From Selenomonadaceae bacterium (lineage in GTDB: Bacteria > Bacillota > Negativicutes > Selenomonadales > Selenomonadaceae), in assembly GCA_017515635.1 (NCBI GenBank), contig JAFWFO010000021.1:62001-126000 (forward strand): 64,000 nucleotides of DNA, given 5' to 3'. The notes beneath the pieces were generated by a model that saw only the letters and a program-made list of their open reading frames with translations, was not told where the DNA came from and did not search any database. Positions 26,201-33,379 of the stretch are shown here, piece after piece. The first letter of the stretch is position 1. Each line of letters opens with the position of its first letter. A program made the position numbers and the translations under genes.

Positions 26201-27667
26201 GCCGTTGACCGTAAGCCCGTCAATCGATCCGTCCGCGTTGATAGTCAAGCCGTTTTTGAGTCCGGTGATTGTAAATATCTCTTCGGTTGTGGCGTTGTCC
26301 GACCAGAAGATTTTCATTCCGTTGTTCGACAAGACCGCGCCCGCCGAAGTGTGCTTGGAATAAGTCGCAACGCCGTTTTCGACGCGCCAGAAATATTTGC
26401 CGGTTGCAACCTTGTCTATTCCGACAATTTCAATGTCGGGTGTGGTTACGCCGCTAACGTCAATGCCGTAGCCGTTGAAGGTGATTGAGCTTGCTTGAGC
26501 CGGCAACCAAATTTCGTCGCCCTTGCCGAAGTCCTCAACGGTAACGACAGCAACGTTCGCGCCGAGTTCGATGGTGTCGGAACCTGCGCCCGTGGTTATC
26601 GTAACTTCGCTGTCCGCCGTAGTTTTGATGTAGTCGTTGCCCGCGCCCGCATCGATTGTCACGTCTTCGGCGGTGTTGTCTATGGAGTCGTCACCCGCGC
26701 CCGTGTTTATCTCCATTTCTTCGGAATGATTTTGAACACTGTCAAAGCTGTCGCCGCTCGTGATGGTGACATTTTTTCCCAGCGCGTTGTTGCTGATGAA
26801 GTTGTCGCCGCCTCCCGCGTTTATGACAACATTTTGTCCGCCGAAATTTCCCAGTGTGTCGTCGCCGTCGCCGCCGTCAAGCGTGGAGTTGTCGCTGTTG
26901 CTGATGATAACGTCGTCGCCTTTGCCGCCGCCAATTTTAACGTTAGTCATGCGGTTATTTTTGTCGGCAACCATGTTGTTGATATTGTCGTTGCCTGCGT
27001 TGCCGTTAATCGTCACGTTCGAGACAAAGTTGTCGACAATGTCATTGTCTTCGCCCGCGTCGATTGTGACATTTTCGCCGTTGTTGATAATTGAGTCGTC
27101 GCCGTCACCTGCGTTGATTGTGACGTTGCGCCCGTAATTTTGAATGGTATCTTGACCGCCCGCCAAATCTTCGATAAGAACGTCGTCGCCGCCGTTGTAA
27201 ATGGAATCGTCACCGACACCGCCGTCGAGCGTGGCATTATTGCCGTAATTTATGACCGTGTCGTTTCCGCGACTTCCGAAAAGGCTTGCGGCTTCTCCCG
27301 TGCTTTGAATGTAATCGTCGCCCTTGTCGCCGCTGACAACCGCATTTCCGCCTTCGGTGAAGATTGTATCGTTGTCGTCGCCGCCTCTGATATAAGCGTC
27401 GTCACCGGTGCTGACAATGTAATCGTCACCGCCGCCGCCGTAAATTTCAACGGATGCGCCTTCGTAACTTCTCAAGATGTCGTTGCCGTCACCACCGTCA
27501 ATCGTGACATGTTCGGCGTTGTTTAAAATTGAGTCGTTGCCGTCACCACCTTCAAGCGTCGAATAGTCGGGCGTATAGTAAGCAAGATTGTTATCGTCGT
27601 CGTAATCCCACGCGTTGGAATTGACAATCGTGTCGTCGCCCGCACGTCCGTTAAGTGAAGCGCGCAC
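23204..27667 (-). CDS. RTX-repeat calcium-binding protein, C-terminal part of a frameshifted gene
   Basis: 1487 residues in this frame, dominated by GGxGNDxI-type nonapeptides in blocks (about residues 25-330, 740-830, 910-980, 1090-1140, 1230-1280, 1400-1450). The middle, residues about 430-740, instead holds three degenerate ~90-residue units (FTITGLKNG, FSIRGLAPN, FSISGLADT, each followed by a TVNGxxITV-like strand). RTX repeats bind calcium outside the cell, and such proteins are normally exported by type I secretion, but no transporter genes are in the window. The apparent GTG start has no ribosome binding site, and the reading continues from the upstream frame, so this is really the 3' three quarters of a ~1990-codon gene. 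Confidence 0.8.
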   Translation of the reverse strand: MRASLNGRAGDDTIVNSNAWDYDDDNNLAYYTPDYSTLEGGDGNDSILNNAEHVTIDGGDGNDILRSYEGASVEIYGGGGDDYIVSTGDDAYIRGGDDNDTIFTEGGNAVVSGDKGDDYIQSTGEAASLFGSRGNDTVINYGNNATLDGGVGDDSIYNGGDDVLIEDLAGGQDTIQNYGRNVTINAGDGDDSIINNGENVTIDAGEDNDIVDNFVSNVTINGNAGNDNINNMVADKNNRMTNVKIGGGKGDDVIISNSDNSTLDGGDGDDTLGNFGGQNVVINAGGGDNFISNNALGKNVTITSGDSFDSVQNHSEEMEINTGAGDDSIDNTAEDVTIDAGAGNDYIKTTADSEVTITTGAGSDTIELGANVAVVTVEDFGKGDEIWLPAQASSITFNGYGIDVSGVTTPDIEIVGIDKVATGKYFWRVENGVATYSKHTSAGAVLSNNGMKIFWSDNATTEEIFTITGLKNGLTINADGSIDGLTVNGNQITVSKNVLSTTEVSVDNGYELVLGNDVPVSTIVPEMWEVSADTGNTSTVTYTGEYTTAGYRIVDGKIKQFAGTTGDGFSIRGLAPNLNCNGVSVEGIELNDKEITLSASTLIANGTKASLTGTGYTLALGDDCQKPVTLGERWQVGGTTGYYVSGNKTAGFVLNASKTSISYSMKSLPSVIFSISGLADTMLTAEDLNENITVNGKTITVNAKIVGKNFSVPKGYVAEFAAGNYAGKNFAGGSDKDTVDNHGDNILISGGDGEDSICTDGRGVTIEGGRGNDIIASKTTSGNVYRYATGDGYDIICGYNKNDTIQFTDGTQIGVANFSLKSGSNDLTIKVGTGYILLKDAAIDGNEFIFTDSDGKKIGHWTYWHGNFLDEEDIMHISPHPPVNILNVNLQNLNLLGDAPADLDNADSTDDNSELHVQHVNGSLTKTPLKITGDEEDNSLIGGAGKDTIIGGGGEDTFVGGKGNDLFIHDGGDVTIADYGTGSDKVSLGNALDGFDVNDSDVILNAGTGSVTIKDAVGKKVTVIENGKSTTETYTFDGKTNSAGTSIKLTSSTQSFAADTKLVTIDGGLTNGATISGNEKSNKIFGGDGDDVLIGMGGNDTLFGGAGSDVFIYDSGNDVILDFNGDEDKLVISTGKVSSSSVNSKGDVVLKVGTGSVTIKKLDDEDISDGKTITISDVDGETTCTYFSEKIVSDDGKVTLNSNFKGSSYTAEKDIYEVDASAVTKKFAITGNDEDNTITGGKGANLIDGGKGDDLIIGGAGNDTFVTGAGNDTIADYMTGSNKISLGSAQFKNYSVDDSDVIFYFKDGNSLTVKDTAGEKITLVENGISVVNVYAEDGMFNTAKTAVTLAADTQIFSAANYSKLTTIDGSAVDGEVEIIGNGRANKIYAGDFGSTLNGGGGNDTLWGGDGSDTFIYNPGDGRDKIYDFGAEDQLQIGANFDAVLKNNSVVFKVGTTSNAITLKDFSGTEFVANDDTYQLNGSTFTKK

Positions 27668-29190
27668 AACCCGTGATTTGAAATGTAGTCGTCATCTTCC
27701 AGCGCGTCAATCGTCACGTCTTGCCCGTTGCCGATGTTGTGGAGATTATCTTTTTTCGGCGTGCCCCAGATTATATTGCCGTCGTTGACGCTGTGCGGAT
27801 TTATTTTCGGAGCGGCGGTTGTTCCCGAATCTTCAATGCCGTCAATGTTGAGTTTTGTCAAGTTCGCCGCATCTTTGAGCGTAATTGAGCCGGTGCCGAC
27901 TTTGAAAATTATGTCATTGCCGCTTTGAATTGTGGAGTAAGTGCCGCCGATTTTGAGCGTGGACGTTTCGTTAAAGCCTTCGATAACGTCGTTGCCGTCG
28001 CCGTCGTTGTACTCGATGAAAGTATGTTGCGGAGGATTGAGCAGACCTTCATCACCGATTTTGATTGTGTCGTCGTCCTTGCCGCCGATAACGGTCGCGT
28101 CGTTGAAAGTAACGTTAATTTTGTCGTTGCCGTCGCCGCCGAGTGCAAAAACTTTTTCGCCGCTCACGTCGACGGTATCATCACCCGCGCCGCCGTCAAC
28201 CGAGGATTTATAGCCCGAAGTGTAAATGGAATCGTCGCCGTCGCCGCCGAGTATCGAAGATTTTTCGCCCCAAACTTCAATGATGTCATTTCCGTCGCCG
28301 CCGTCAATCGTGTTATGGTCGCCCATGAAATCACGAATTGAATCTTTGCCTGCGCCGCCCGAAATCGAATTGAATTTGCCGTTATTGTTGATTGTGTCGT
28401 CGTCGGCACCGCCCAAAATCGTAACTTCGTTGTACGGATTGTTGACATAGTCGTTGCCTTCGAGCGCGTCAATGACAATGCCGCTACCATTAACGTTGTT
28501 GAGGTTGTCATTGCCCGGCGTGCCCGTGAGGTTTTGATTTGAGGAAACGGGATAGCTTGAAATGTCGGTGCCGCCCTGAATGTTGAGATTCGCCAATCCC
28601 GCCGCGTTCAGGAACGTGATGGACGCGTTGTCGAATTTGACGACGACATTATTGCCGACGGTGACGCGCCTGTAAATTGCCGTGGTTATGTTGACGATTT
28701 TGAGCGTGGACGTTTCGTTAAAGCCGTAAATTGTGTCGTGCCCGTCAAAAGCCGGATCGAATTCGTAGACGAAATTTTGGGCGTCGCCCGTGTGAATGAA
28801 ATCGTCGCCGCTGCCTCCTTTGGCAGTGACGTTGTCCGCGCCGTTGTAAAGTGTATCGTCGCGCCCGCCGCCCTGAACGGTGACATATTCGCCGAGGTTC
28901 TCAACGAGATTGTCGCCCCAGCCGACTTCGATTAAAGTTCCTCTGCCCGTTACGGAATTGAGGACGGTACTGTCGCCCATGCCCGTTCGGATTGTGGAAT
29001 AGTTGCCCGAATTGTCGATAACGTTGCGTCCGCCGCTTGAAACGATGGAAGCTCTTTCGCCAGAATTTGTAACAGTGTCGTCGCCTTCAAAAGTGTTGAT
29101 TGTGACGGAATTAGCAGTGTTGGTTATGTTGTCGGCCGTTCGGTCGCCGAGCAACTGAATGCTAGCCGTCGTATTGTTAATGTCTGCCAT
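27523..29190 (-). CDS. RTX-repeat protein, N-terminal part before the frameshift
   Basis: Begins MADINNTTASIQLLGDRTAD after GGAAGGAGAG. No signal peptide, as expected for type I-secreted RTX proteins. Repeats such as VTINTFEGDDTVTNSG and ILGGADDDTINNNGKF run to about residue 500, with YGFNETSTLKI modules shared by later blocks. Near 27670 the frame leaves the repeat (ISNHGL then CALHLTDV), while the repeat resumes in the next frame as RASLNGRAGDD. The last ~55 residues of this ORF are therefore out-of-frame sequence. A single lost base explains both ORFs. Confidence 0.8.
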   Translation of the reverse strand: MADINNTTASIQLLGDRTADNITNTANSVTINTFEGDDTVTNSGERASIVSSGGRNVIDNSGNYSTIRTGMGDSTVLNSVTGRGTLIEVGWGDNLVENLGEYVTVQGGGRDDTLYNGADNVTAKGGSGDDFIHTGDAQNFVYEFDPAFDGHDTIYGFNETSTLKIVNITTAIYRRVTVGNNVVVKFDNASITFLNAAGLANLNIQGGTDISSYPVSSNQNLTGTPGNDNLNNVNGSGIVIDALEGNDYVNNPYNEVTILGGADDDTINNNGKFNSISGGAGKDSIRDFMGDHNTIDGGDGNDIIEVWGEKSSILGGDGDDSIYTSGYKSSVDGGAGDDTVDVSGEKVFALGGDGNDKINVTFNDATVIGGKDDDTIKIGDEGLLNPPQHTFIEYNDGDGNDVIEGFNETSTLKIGGTYSTIQSGNDIIFKVGTGSITLKDAANLTKLNIDGIEDSGTTAAPKINPHSVNDGNIIWGTPKKDNLHNIGNGQDVTIDALEDDDYISNHGLCALHLTDVRATTRLSIPTRGITTTITILLTIRPTIRRLKVVTATTQF

Positions 29191-29236
29191 GATAAAACTC
29201 TCCTTCCTGGAAATGAAAAAGTCAGCCGAAAAATCG

Positions 29237-29245
29237 CTACGTCAT
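29237..29245 (-). other. Two-codon mini-ORF with strong ribosome binding site in the RTX leader
   Basis: On the minus strand GAAGGAGGCAAGTTTT precedes ATG ACG TAG, 47 bp before the true RTX start. The true start has a similar context (GAAGGAGAGTTTTATC ATG), so the segment may be a duplicated initiation region or a leader ORF. Confidence 0.35.
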
Positions 29246-29284
29246 AAAACTTGCCTCCTTCGCAGAAAGAAAAGTATTTCGGCT

Positions 29285-29333
29285 AAAAAAAATTTCTCCG
29301 CGCCAATGAAAATCGAAAGCGGGAGAAATTTCT
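29285..29333 (-). terminator. Leader terminator 1 (proximal to the RTX gene)
   Basis: Minus-strand hairpin with arms at 29319-29331 and 29289-29301 (AAATTTCTCCCGC / CGCGGAGAAATTT), followed by a T-run. It lies upstream of the RTX start, so it would attenuate transcription unless bypassed. Confidence 0.6.
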
Positions 29334-29421
29334 GTATTCGTTGCCAAAAATAATCTGTGTCAGCTGATCCGTCAGCTTCGTGGAAAAATTCATTTGTGAA
29401 AAGAACTTTGATTCATAAAAC

Positions 29422-29460
29422 GAAAAAATTCCCTCGTCAAAATTCGGCAAGAGAAATTTT
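29422..29460 (-). terminator. Leader terminator 2 (proximal to the promoter)
   Basis: Minus-strand hairpin with arms 29448-29460 and 29424-29436 (AAAATTTCTCTTG / CGAGGGAATTTTT) and a T-rich end. The preceding sequence resembles that before terminator 1. Confidence 0.5.
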
Positions 29461-29519
29461 TATGTTTATTGCTGAAAACAATCCGTGTCTGTTATTTCCT
29501 TAACTAAATCGTCGGTTGC

Positions 29520-29548
29520 ATTGTAGCAAAGTCAAAGTTTAGTGTCAA
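29520..29548 (-). promoter_or_regulatory. Consensus sigma-70 promoter of the RTX gene
   Basis: Minus strand TTGACA, 17-bp spacer, TACAAT. Transcription would begin near 29513, giving a leader of about 320 nt before the RTX start codon. Confidence 0.8.
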
Positions 29549-29596
29549 TCCGAATTGAAATTTTGCAGACGTTATTGACGCTGAGCTGAATGAAAA

Positions 29597-29690
29597 ATTT
29601 TCCCGTAAATGCGGCGACTGCTTTTTAAACAGTGGGCGAACGGTTGGACAAAAATTTTTTTCCCATCACAATCGACGGGATTTTTTTTAT
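29597..29690. repeat. Direct repeat unit C flanking the RTX locus (right side)
   Basis: Near-identical to 22989-23078, including GCGGCGACTGCTTTTTAAAC, GTGGGCGAACGGTTGGACAA and the ATCGACGGGATTTTTTTT terminator half. Same orientation, about 6.6 kb apart. Confidence 0.8.
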
Positions 29691-29700
29691 GCTATATAAT
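29672..29700 (+). promoter_or_regulatory. Putative promoter of the M48 peptidase gene
   Basis: TATAAT at 29695-29700 with a weak TCGACG -35 at 17-bp spacing inside the repeat's hairpin; start codon 17 bp downstream of the -10. Confidence 0.45.
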
Positions 29701-29716
29701 CGCCACGGTGATTGAT

Positions 29717-31495
29717 ATGAAAAAAATCTTTAATGCATTGACGATATTCGTCACGGTCGCGGCGATTTTGTTGCCCGCAAAAGTTTTTGCGGCGGACGCG
29801 TGGGCAATCGCGGCGGAAGCTCTCGGAGTTTTGGCGGCGTATCAATCCACGCTGAAAGAAATGCTCGCGCTCGGCAACAACGTCTACGCGCAAATGTCCG
29901 TTCGCAAGCAGGACATGGAAAAAAACGGCGTCGACAAAAATAAACTCGACGTTGAAGTTGTTGATTCGGTTATGACGCGGCTCGTCAACAACGGACAATA
30001 CGAATTGCGCGTAAATTCTTTGCCGTTCGTGTGGAGCGTCAACGACAGCGAAAAATTTAACGCCGCATGTTACCCGATGAATTACATCAGCATAAATCGC
30101 GGGCTGGTGCGCGGGCTCAATCTCGACGAAAATCAACTTGCCGCCGTCCTTGCTCACGAAATGACGCACGGGCTTGAGCAACATTCCGCCAAAAGTTACG
30201 CGCAGGCCGTCGCTCAACAACTCGGCGCAATGTTCGTCGGCATGAATATCGACAACAACAGTCGCAGTTCGCACATTGACTGGAGCAAATTTTCCGCAAT
30301 GGTCGATTACTCAATCGCGAAAAATATCAATGTGCCCGTCGAATATGAAGCGGACGAGGGCGGCTTTTACCTGATGACAAGCGCGGGATTTAACCCCGGC
30401 GGCGGCGCGGCGGCAATGAATCGCTTGGGCTACTACGTGCGCTACGAGACGCGGGATTTTTTGGAATTCGACGCGCAGGACAAACCCGGTGAACAAACTT
30501 TCAGCGACCACCCCGATACCGATCGGCGCGAACAAAAACTTTTGCAAATGATGACTGATTACGGCGGCGGATATGTCACCGTGCGCAAACACGAACGCGC
30601 TTACAGAGTTTCAATCAACGGGCGGGAAATTTTTTATTCCTTCAACACGGCGGACGACGACAACAGTGCAGCTATCAAGGCGTATTATTTCGCGGGCGGG
30701 CTGTCGAAGGCTTTTCACGATTACGACACTGTTGAGGAGTGGAATTTTCGGCGTGTCGGCAACCAAATCGATTTTCTGAACGATGAGCCGGCTTACAAAG
30801 AATTGCGCGAACTGGCTGCGCTTTACAATCTCGGCGAAAAAATTCAAGCCATGGTTACGGACGCTTACAAACGCGAAAATCCCCGCACGCGTCAACGAAT
30901 TCACGAGGCGGATGCCGAACGTAAAGCCGCTTGGGAAAAAATTCGTAACGAGGCCGACAACGCCAAAGTCAAATACGCCAAAGCTCTGCGCGTGAATGCC
31001 GACGTTTACAACGACCACGGGCAAGGCGAACTTGCGCTCAAAGAAATCGAACGGGCGATGCGTGCCGCGAATCAAGACGACCTTGCCGAATGTTTGGCGA
31101 TTCGCGGGCGTGCGAAAGCGATTTGCGGCGACTACGACGGAGCACTTGCCGACACGAATTCCGCTATCGAACAAGACCCGAAAAATCTTTACAACTTTTT
31201 GAATCGTGCCGACGTGCGTCACATGCGCGGCGAAACTGATCTTGCACTTGAAGACATTGCCCACGCAATTTCAATGGACGCAAAAAATTTTATCTCGTAC
31301 GAATTGCAGGCGCAAATTCTCGACGAACTCGGTCGTAAAGATGAGGCACTGGAAAGTTATCGAAAAGTTTATGAGCTGACGAAAAAAAATCCCCGCTCAG
31401 TTCCGCTTGAATATCTCGAAAAAATTAATCCCAAAGCCGCAGAAAAACTGCGCAAAGAAGCCGACAAGGAGGCAAAATCTGATGATGAAAATTGA
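29717..31495 (+). CDS. Secreted M48-family zinc metallopeptidase with TPR repeats
   Basis: Signal peptide at residues 1-24 (ends VFA). The HEMTHGLEQH zinc motif (HExxH) lies near residue 151, and a downstream EYEADEGGF carries the third ligand glutamate. This resembles periplasmic BepA/LoiP-like peptidases that act on outer-membrane protein assembly. Residues about 420-570 form tetratricopeptide repeats (KYAKALRVNADVYNDHGQ, LAECLAIRGRAKAICGDYDG). The ATG at 29717 is used; the longer in-frame ORF would be translated from the upstream repeat. The 3' end overlaps degT by 14 bp. Confidence 0.88.
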   Translation: MKKIFNALTIFVTVAAILLPAKVFAADAWAIAAEALGVLAAYQSTLKEMLALGNNVYAQMSVRKQDMEKNGVDKNKLDVEVVDSVMTRLVNNGQYELRVNSLPFVWSVNDSEKFNAACYPMNYISINRGLVRGLNLDENQLAAVLAHEMTHGLEQHSAKSYAQAVAQQLGAMFVGMNIDNNSRSSHIDWSKFSAMVDYSIAKNINVPVEYEADEGGFYLMTSAGFNPGGGAAAMNRLGYYVRYETRDFLEFDAQDKPGEQTFSDHPDTDRREQKLLQMMTDYGGGYVTVRKHERAYRVSINGREIFYSFNTADDDNSAAIKAYYFAGGLSKAFHDYDTVEEWNFRRVGNQIDFLNDEPAYKELRELAALYNLGEKIQAMVTDAYKRENPRTRQRIHEADAERKAAWEKIRNEADNAKVKYAKALRVNADVYNDHGQGELALKEIERAMRAANQDDLAECLAIRGRAKAICGDYDGALADTNSAIEQDPKNLYNFLNRADVRHMRGETDLALEDIAHAISMDAKNFISYELQAQILDELGRKDEALESYRKVYELTKKNPRSVPLEYLEKINPKAAEKLRKEADKEAKSDDEN

Positions 31496-32618
31496 ACCGT
31501 TCCCCGAAAGAATTTACGTGACGCGCCCCGTCTTCCCGACGATTGAGGAAGTCACAGAAAAATTGCGCGACATTTGGGCGGCGAAGTGGCTCACCAATAA
31601 CGGCCCGCAACATTCCATGCTTGAGCGCGAACTCACCGAACATTTGAAAGTTCCGTATCTGTCGCTGTTCAACAACGGGACAATCGCGTTAATCGTCGCG
31701 TGCCAAAGTCTTCGGTTGAGCGGTGAAGTCATAACGACGCCTTTCACTTTCGCCGCAACGCCGCACGTCTTGAGCTGGAATAATATTCGCCCGATTTTCT
31801 GCGACATTGACGCCGACACAATGAACATCGACGCCGACAAAATCGAATCAATGATAACGCCGCAAACGACCGCGATTCTTGCCGTGCACGTTTTCGGGAC
31901 GCCCTGCAACGTCGAAAAAATTCAAGAAGTCGCCGACCGTTACGGCTTGAAAGTTGTTTACGACGCGGCGCACGCGTTTGGTGTCGAAATCGGCGGACGC
32001 GGTATCGGAACTTTCGGAGATATTTCAATGTTCAGTTTCCACGCCACGAAACTTTATCACACCGTCGAAGGCGGCGCGTTGACTCACAACGACACGCACC
32101 TTAAGCAACGAATTGATCTGCTGAAAAATTTCGGTATCAAAAACGAGGAAGAAGTCGTTATGCCCGGCATCAACGGCAAGTTGAACGAAATCAGCGCGGC
32201 CGTCGGACGAATCATGTTGGGCTACGTCGAAGCTGAACGCCAAAAACGAATTCGCCTGCACAAAGTTTACGACGAAGAACTTGCGGACGTTGCGGGTGTT
32301 ACGGTTATGCCGAAATGCGGCGATGACGTGAAGTTGAATTATCAATATTACGTTGTGCGCATTGACGAAAAACTTTTCGGGCGGTCGCGTGATTTTGTTT
32401 ATGACGAGTTCAAAAACTTCAACGTCTACGCTCGAAAATATTTTCATCCGCTGTGCAGTGATTTTACCTGCTATCGTCAACTGAATTCGTCGCGCCCCGA
32501 AAATCTTCCCGTCGCAAACGAAATCGGGCAACAGGTTTTGAGCTTGCCCATGTACGGCGACTTGTCCGAAGACGACATCAGAAAAATCTGCGCGATTCTC
32601 AAAAGTTTTGCGGCATGA
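31482..32618 (+). CDS. DegT/DnrJ/EryC1-family sugar aminotransferase
   Basis: PLP-dependent enzyme that aminates a nucleotide-linked keto-sugar for surface glycan synthesis. 378 residues. NNGTIALIVACQSL and TTPFTFAATPH are conserved, the aspartate of VVYDAAHAFG contacts PLP, and the PLP lysine is in FSFHATKLYHTVEGG. ATG at 31482 has AAGGAGG 8 nt upstream. Its stop overlaps the first restriction-modification gene by 4 bp (ATGA), an odd coupling for a glycan enzyme. Confidence 0.9.
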   Translation: MMKIEPFPERIYVTRPVFPTIEEVTEKLRDIWAAKWLTNNGPQHSMLERELTEHLKVPYLSLFNNGTIALIVACQSLRLSGEVITTPFTFAATPHVLSWNNIRPIFCDIDADTMNIDADKIESMITPQTTAILAVHVFGTPCNVEKIQEVADRYGLKVVYDAAHAFGVEIGGRGIGTFGDISMFSFHATKLYHTVEGGALTHNDTHLKQRIDLLKNFGIKNEEEVVMPGINGKLNEISAAVGRIMLGYVEAERQKRIRLHKVYDEELADVAGVTVMPKCGDDVKLNYQYYVVRIDEKLFGRSRDFVYDEFKNFNVYARKYFHPLCSDFTCYRQLNSSRPENLPVANEIGQQVLSLPMYGDLSEDDIRKICAILKSFAA

Positions 32619-33379
32619 AAAATTTTCTCGAAATCCTGTTGAAAGATCAAACGACGGGCAACAATATTCTTTGGGCGAACGTCGAACACGGCGCGACGGA
32701 AATTCAAATTGCCGACGTTTATTCGATTCGCCCGCGTCACGAAAAAAATCGCGAAGACCAAAAACTTCGGACACGCGAACGCGCAGAAATTTTCACGCCG
32801 CCCGAAGTCTGCAAACTTCAAAATGATTTGGTTTGCGACGAACGCGATTGGCAAAAATTTATCGACGCGAAATTTTTGGAGATAACTTGCGGCGAAGCTC
32901 CCTACCTCGTCAGCCGATACAACGCCGTCACGGGCGAGCCGATTGAAATTAAAAATCGTATCGGGCTTTTGGACAGAAAATTTCATGTCATCCGCGAATA
33001 TAATCAACCCGTCGGGCAATGGTGTCCGCTGGCAATTCGCGCCGTGCAAAGTTGTTACGGCTACGAATTTCAAGGCAACAATTTGTTTCTGGCGCGCAGA
33101 AATGTTTTCGAGACCGTCGTTGAATATTTCATGCAAGAATTTTCGCGCAAGGTGCCCGAAGATTTTTTAATCGCCGTCGCCGAAATCATTTCGTGGAATT
33201 TTTGGCAGATGGACGGGCTGAAAAATACAATTCCTTACGCCAAGCCGCCGAAAAATCCTAATCAACTGTCTTTGTTCGAACCTGCGCCGCCCGAAAATAT
33301 TTTCTGCCAAATCATGGACTGGGCGACGGGCAAGCCATTTGAATTCCGAAAACTTGTATCGAAAGGAGGACGACGATGA
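32615..33379 (+). CDS. Restriction-modification accessory subunit with methyltransferase-like motifs
   Basis: 254 residues. RAEIFTPPEVCKLQND resembles motif X of N6-adenine methyltransferases, and FLEITCGEAPYLVSRYN resembles the family's SAM-binding segment. No NPPY catalytic motif is present. Relatives annotated as restriction endonuclease subunit M sit beside large Eco57I-type proteins, as here. Coupled by 4-bp overlaps to both neighbours. Probably an essential partner or specificity helper of the 1294-residue protein; the exact role is unknown. Confidence 0.65.
   Translation: MKNFLEILLKDQTTGNNILWANVEHGATEIQIADVYSIRPRHEKNREDQKLRTRERAEIFTPPEVCKLQNDLVCDERDWQKFIDAKFLEITCGEAPYLVSRYNAVTGEPIEIKNRIGLLDRKFHVIREYNQPVGQWCPLAIRAVQSCYGYEFQGNNLFLARRNVFETVVEYFMQEFSRKVPEDFLIAVAEIISWNFWQMDGLKNTIPYAKPPKNPNQLSLFEPAPPENIFCQIMDWATGKPFEFRKLVSKGGRR

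Noticed and set aside
23234..27526. Several long open frames on the plus strand opposite the RTX gene (for example 26495-27094)
   Set aside because: They are antisense shadows of GC-biased repeats, with no ribosome binding sites and low-complexity products.
29609..29716. Longer N-terminus for the M48 peptidase
   Set aside because: The extra codons come from the flanking repeat and terminator; the downstream ATG begins a proper signal peptide.
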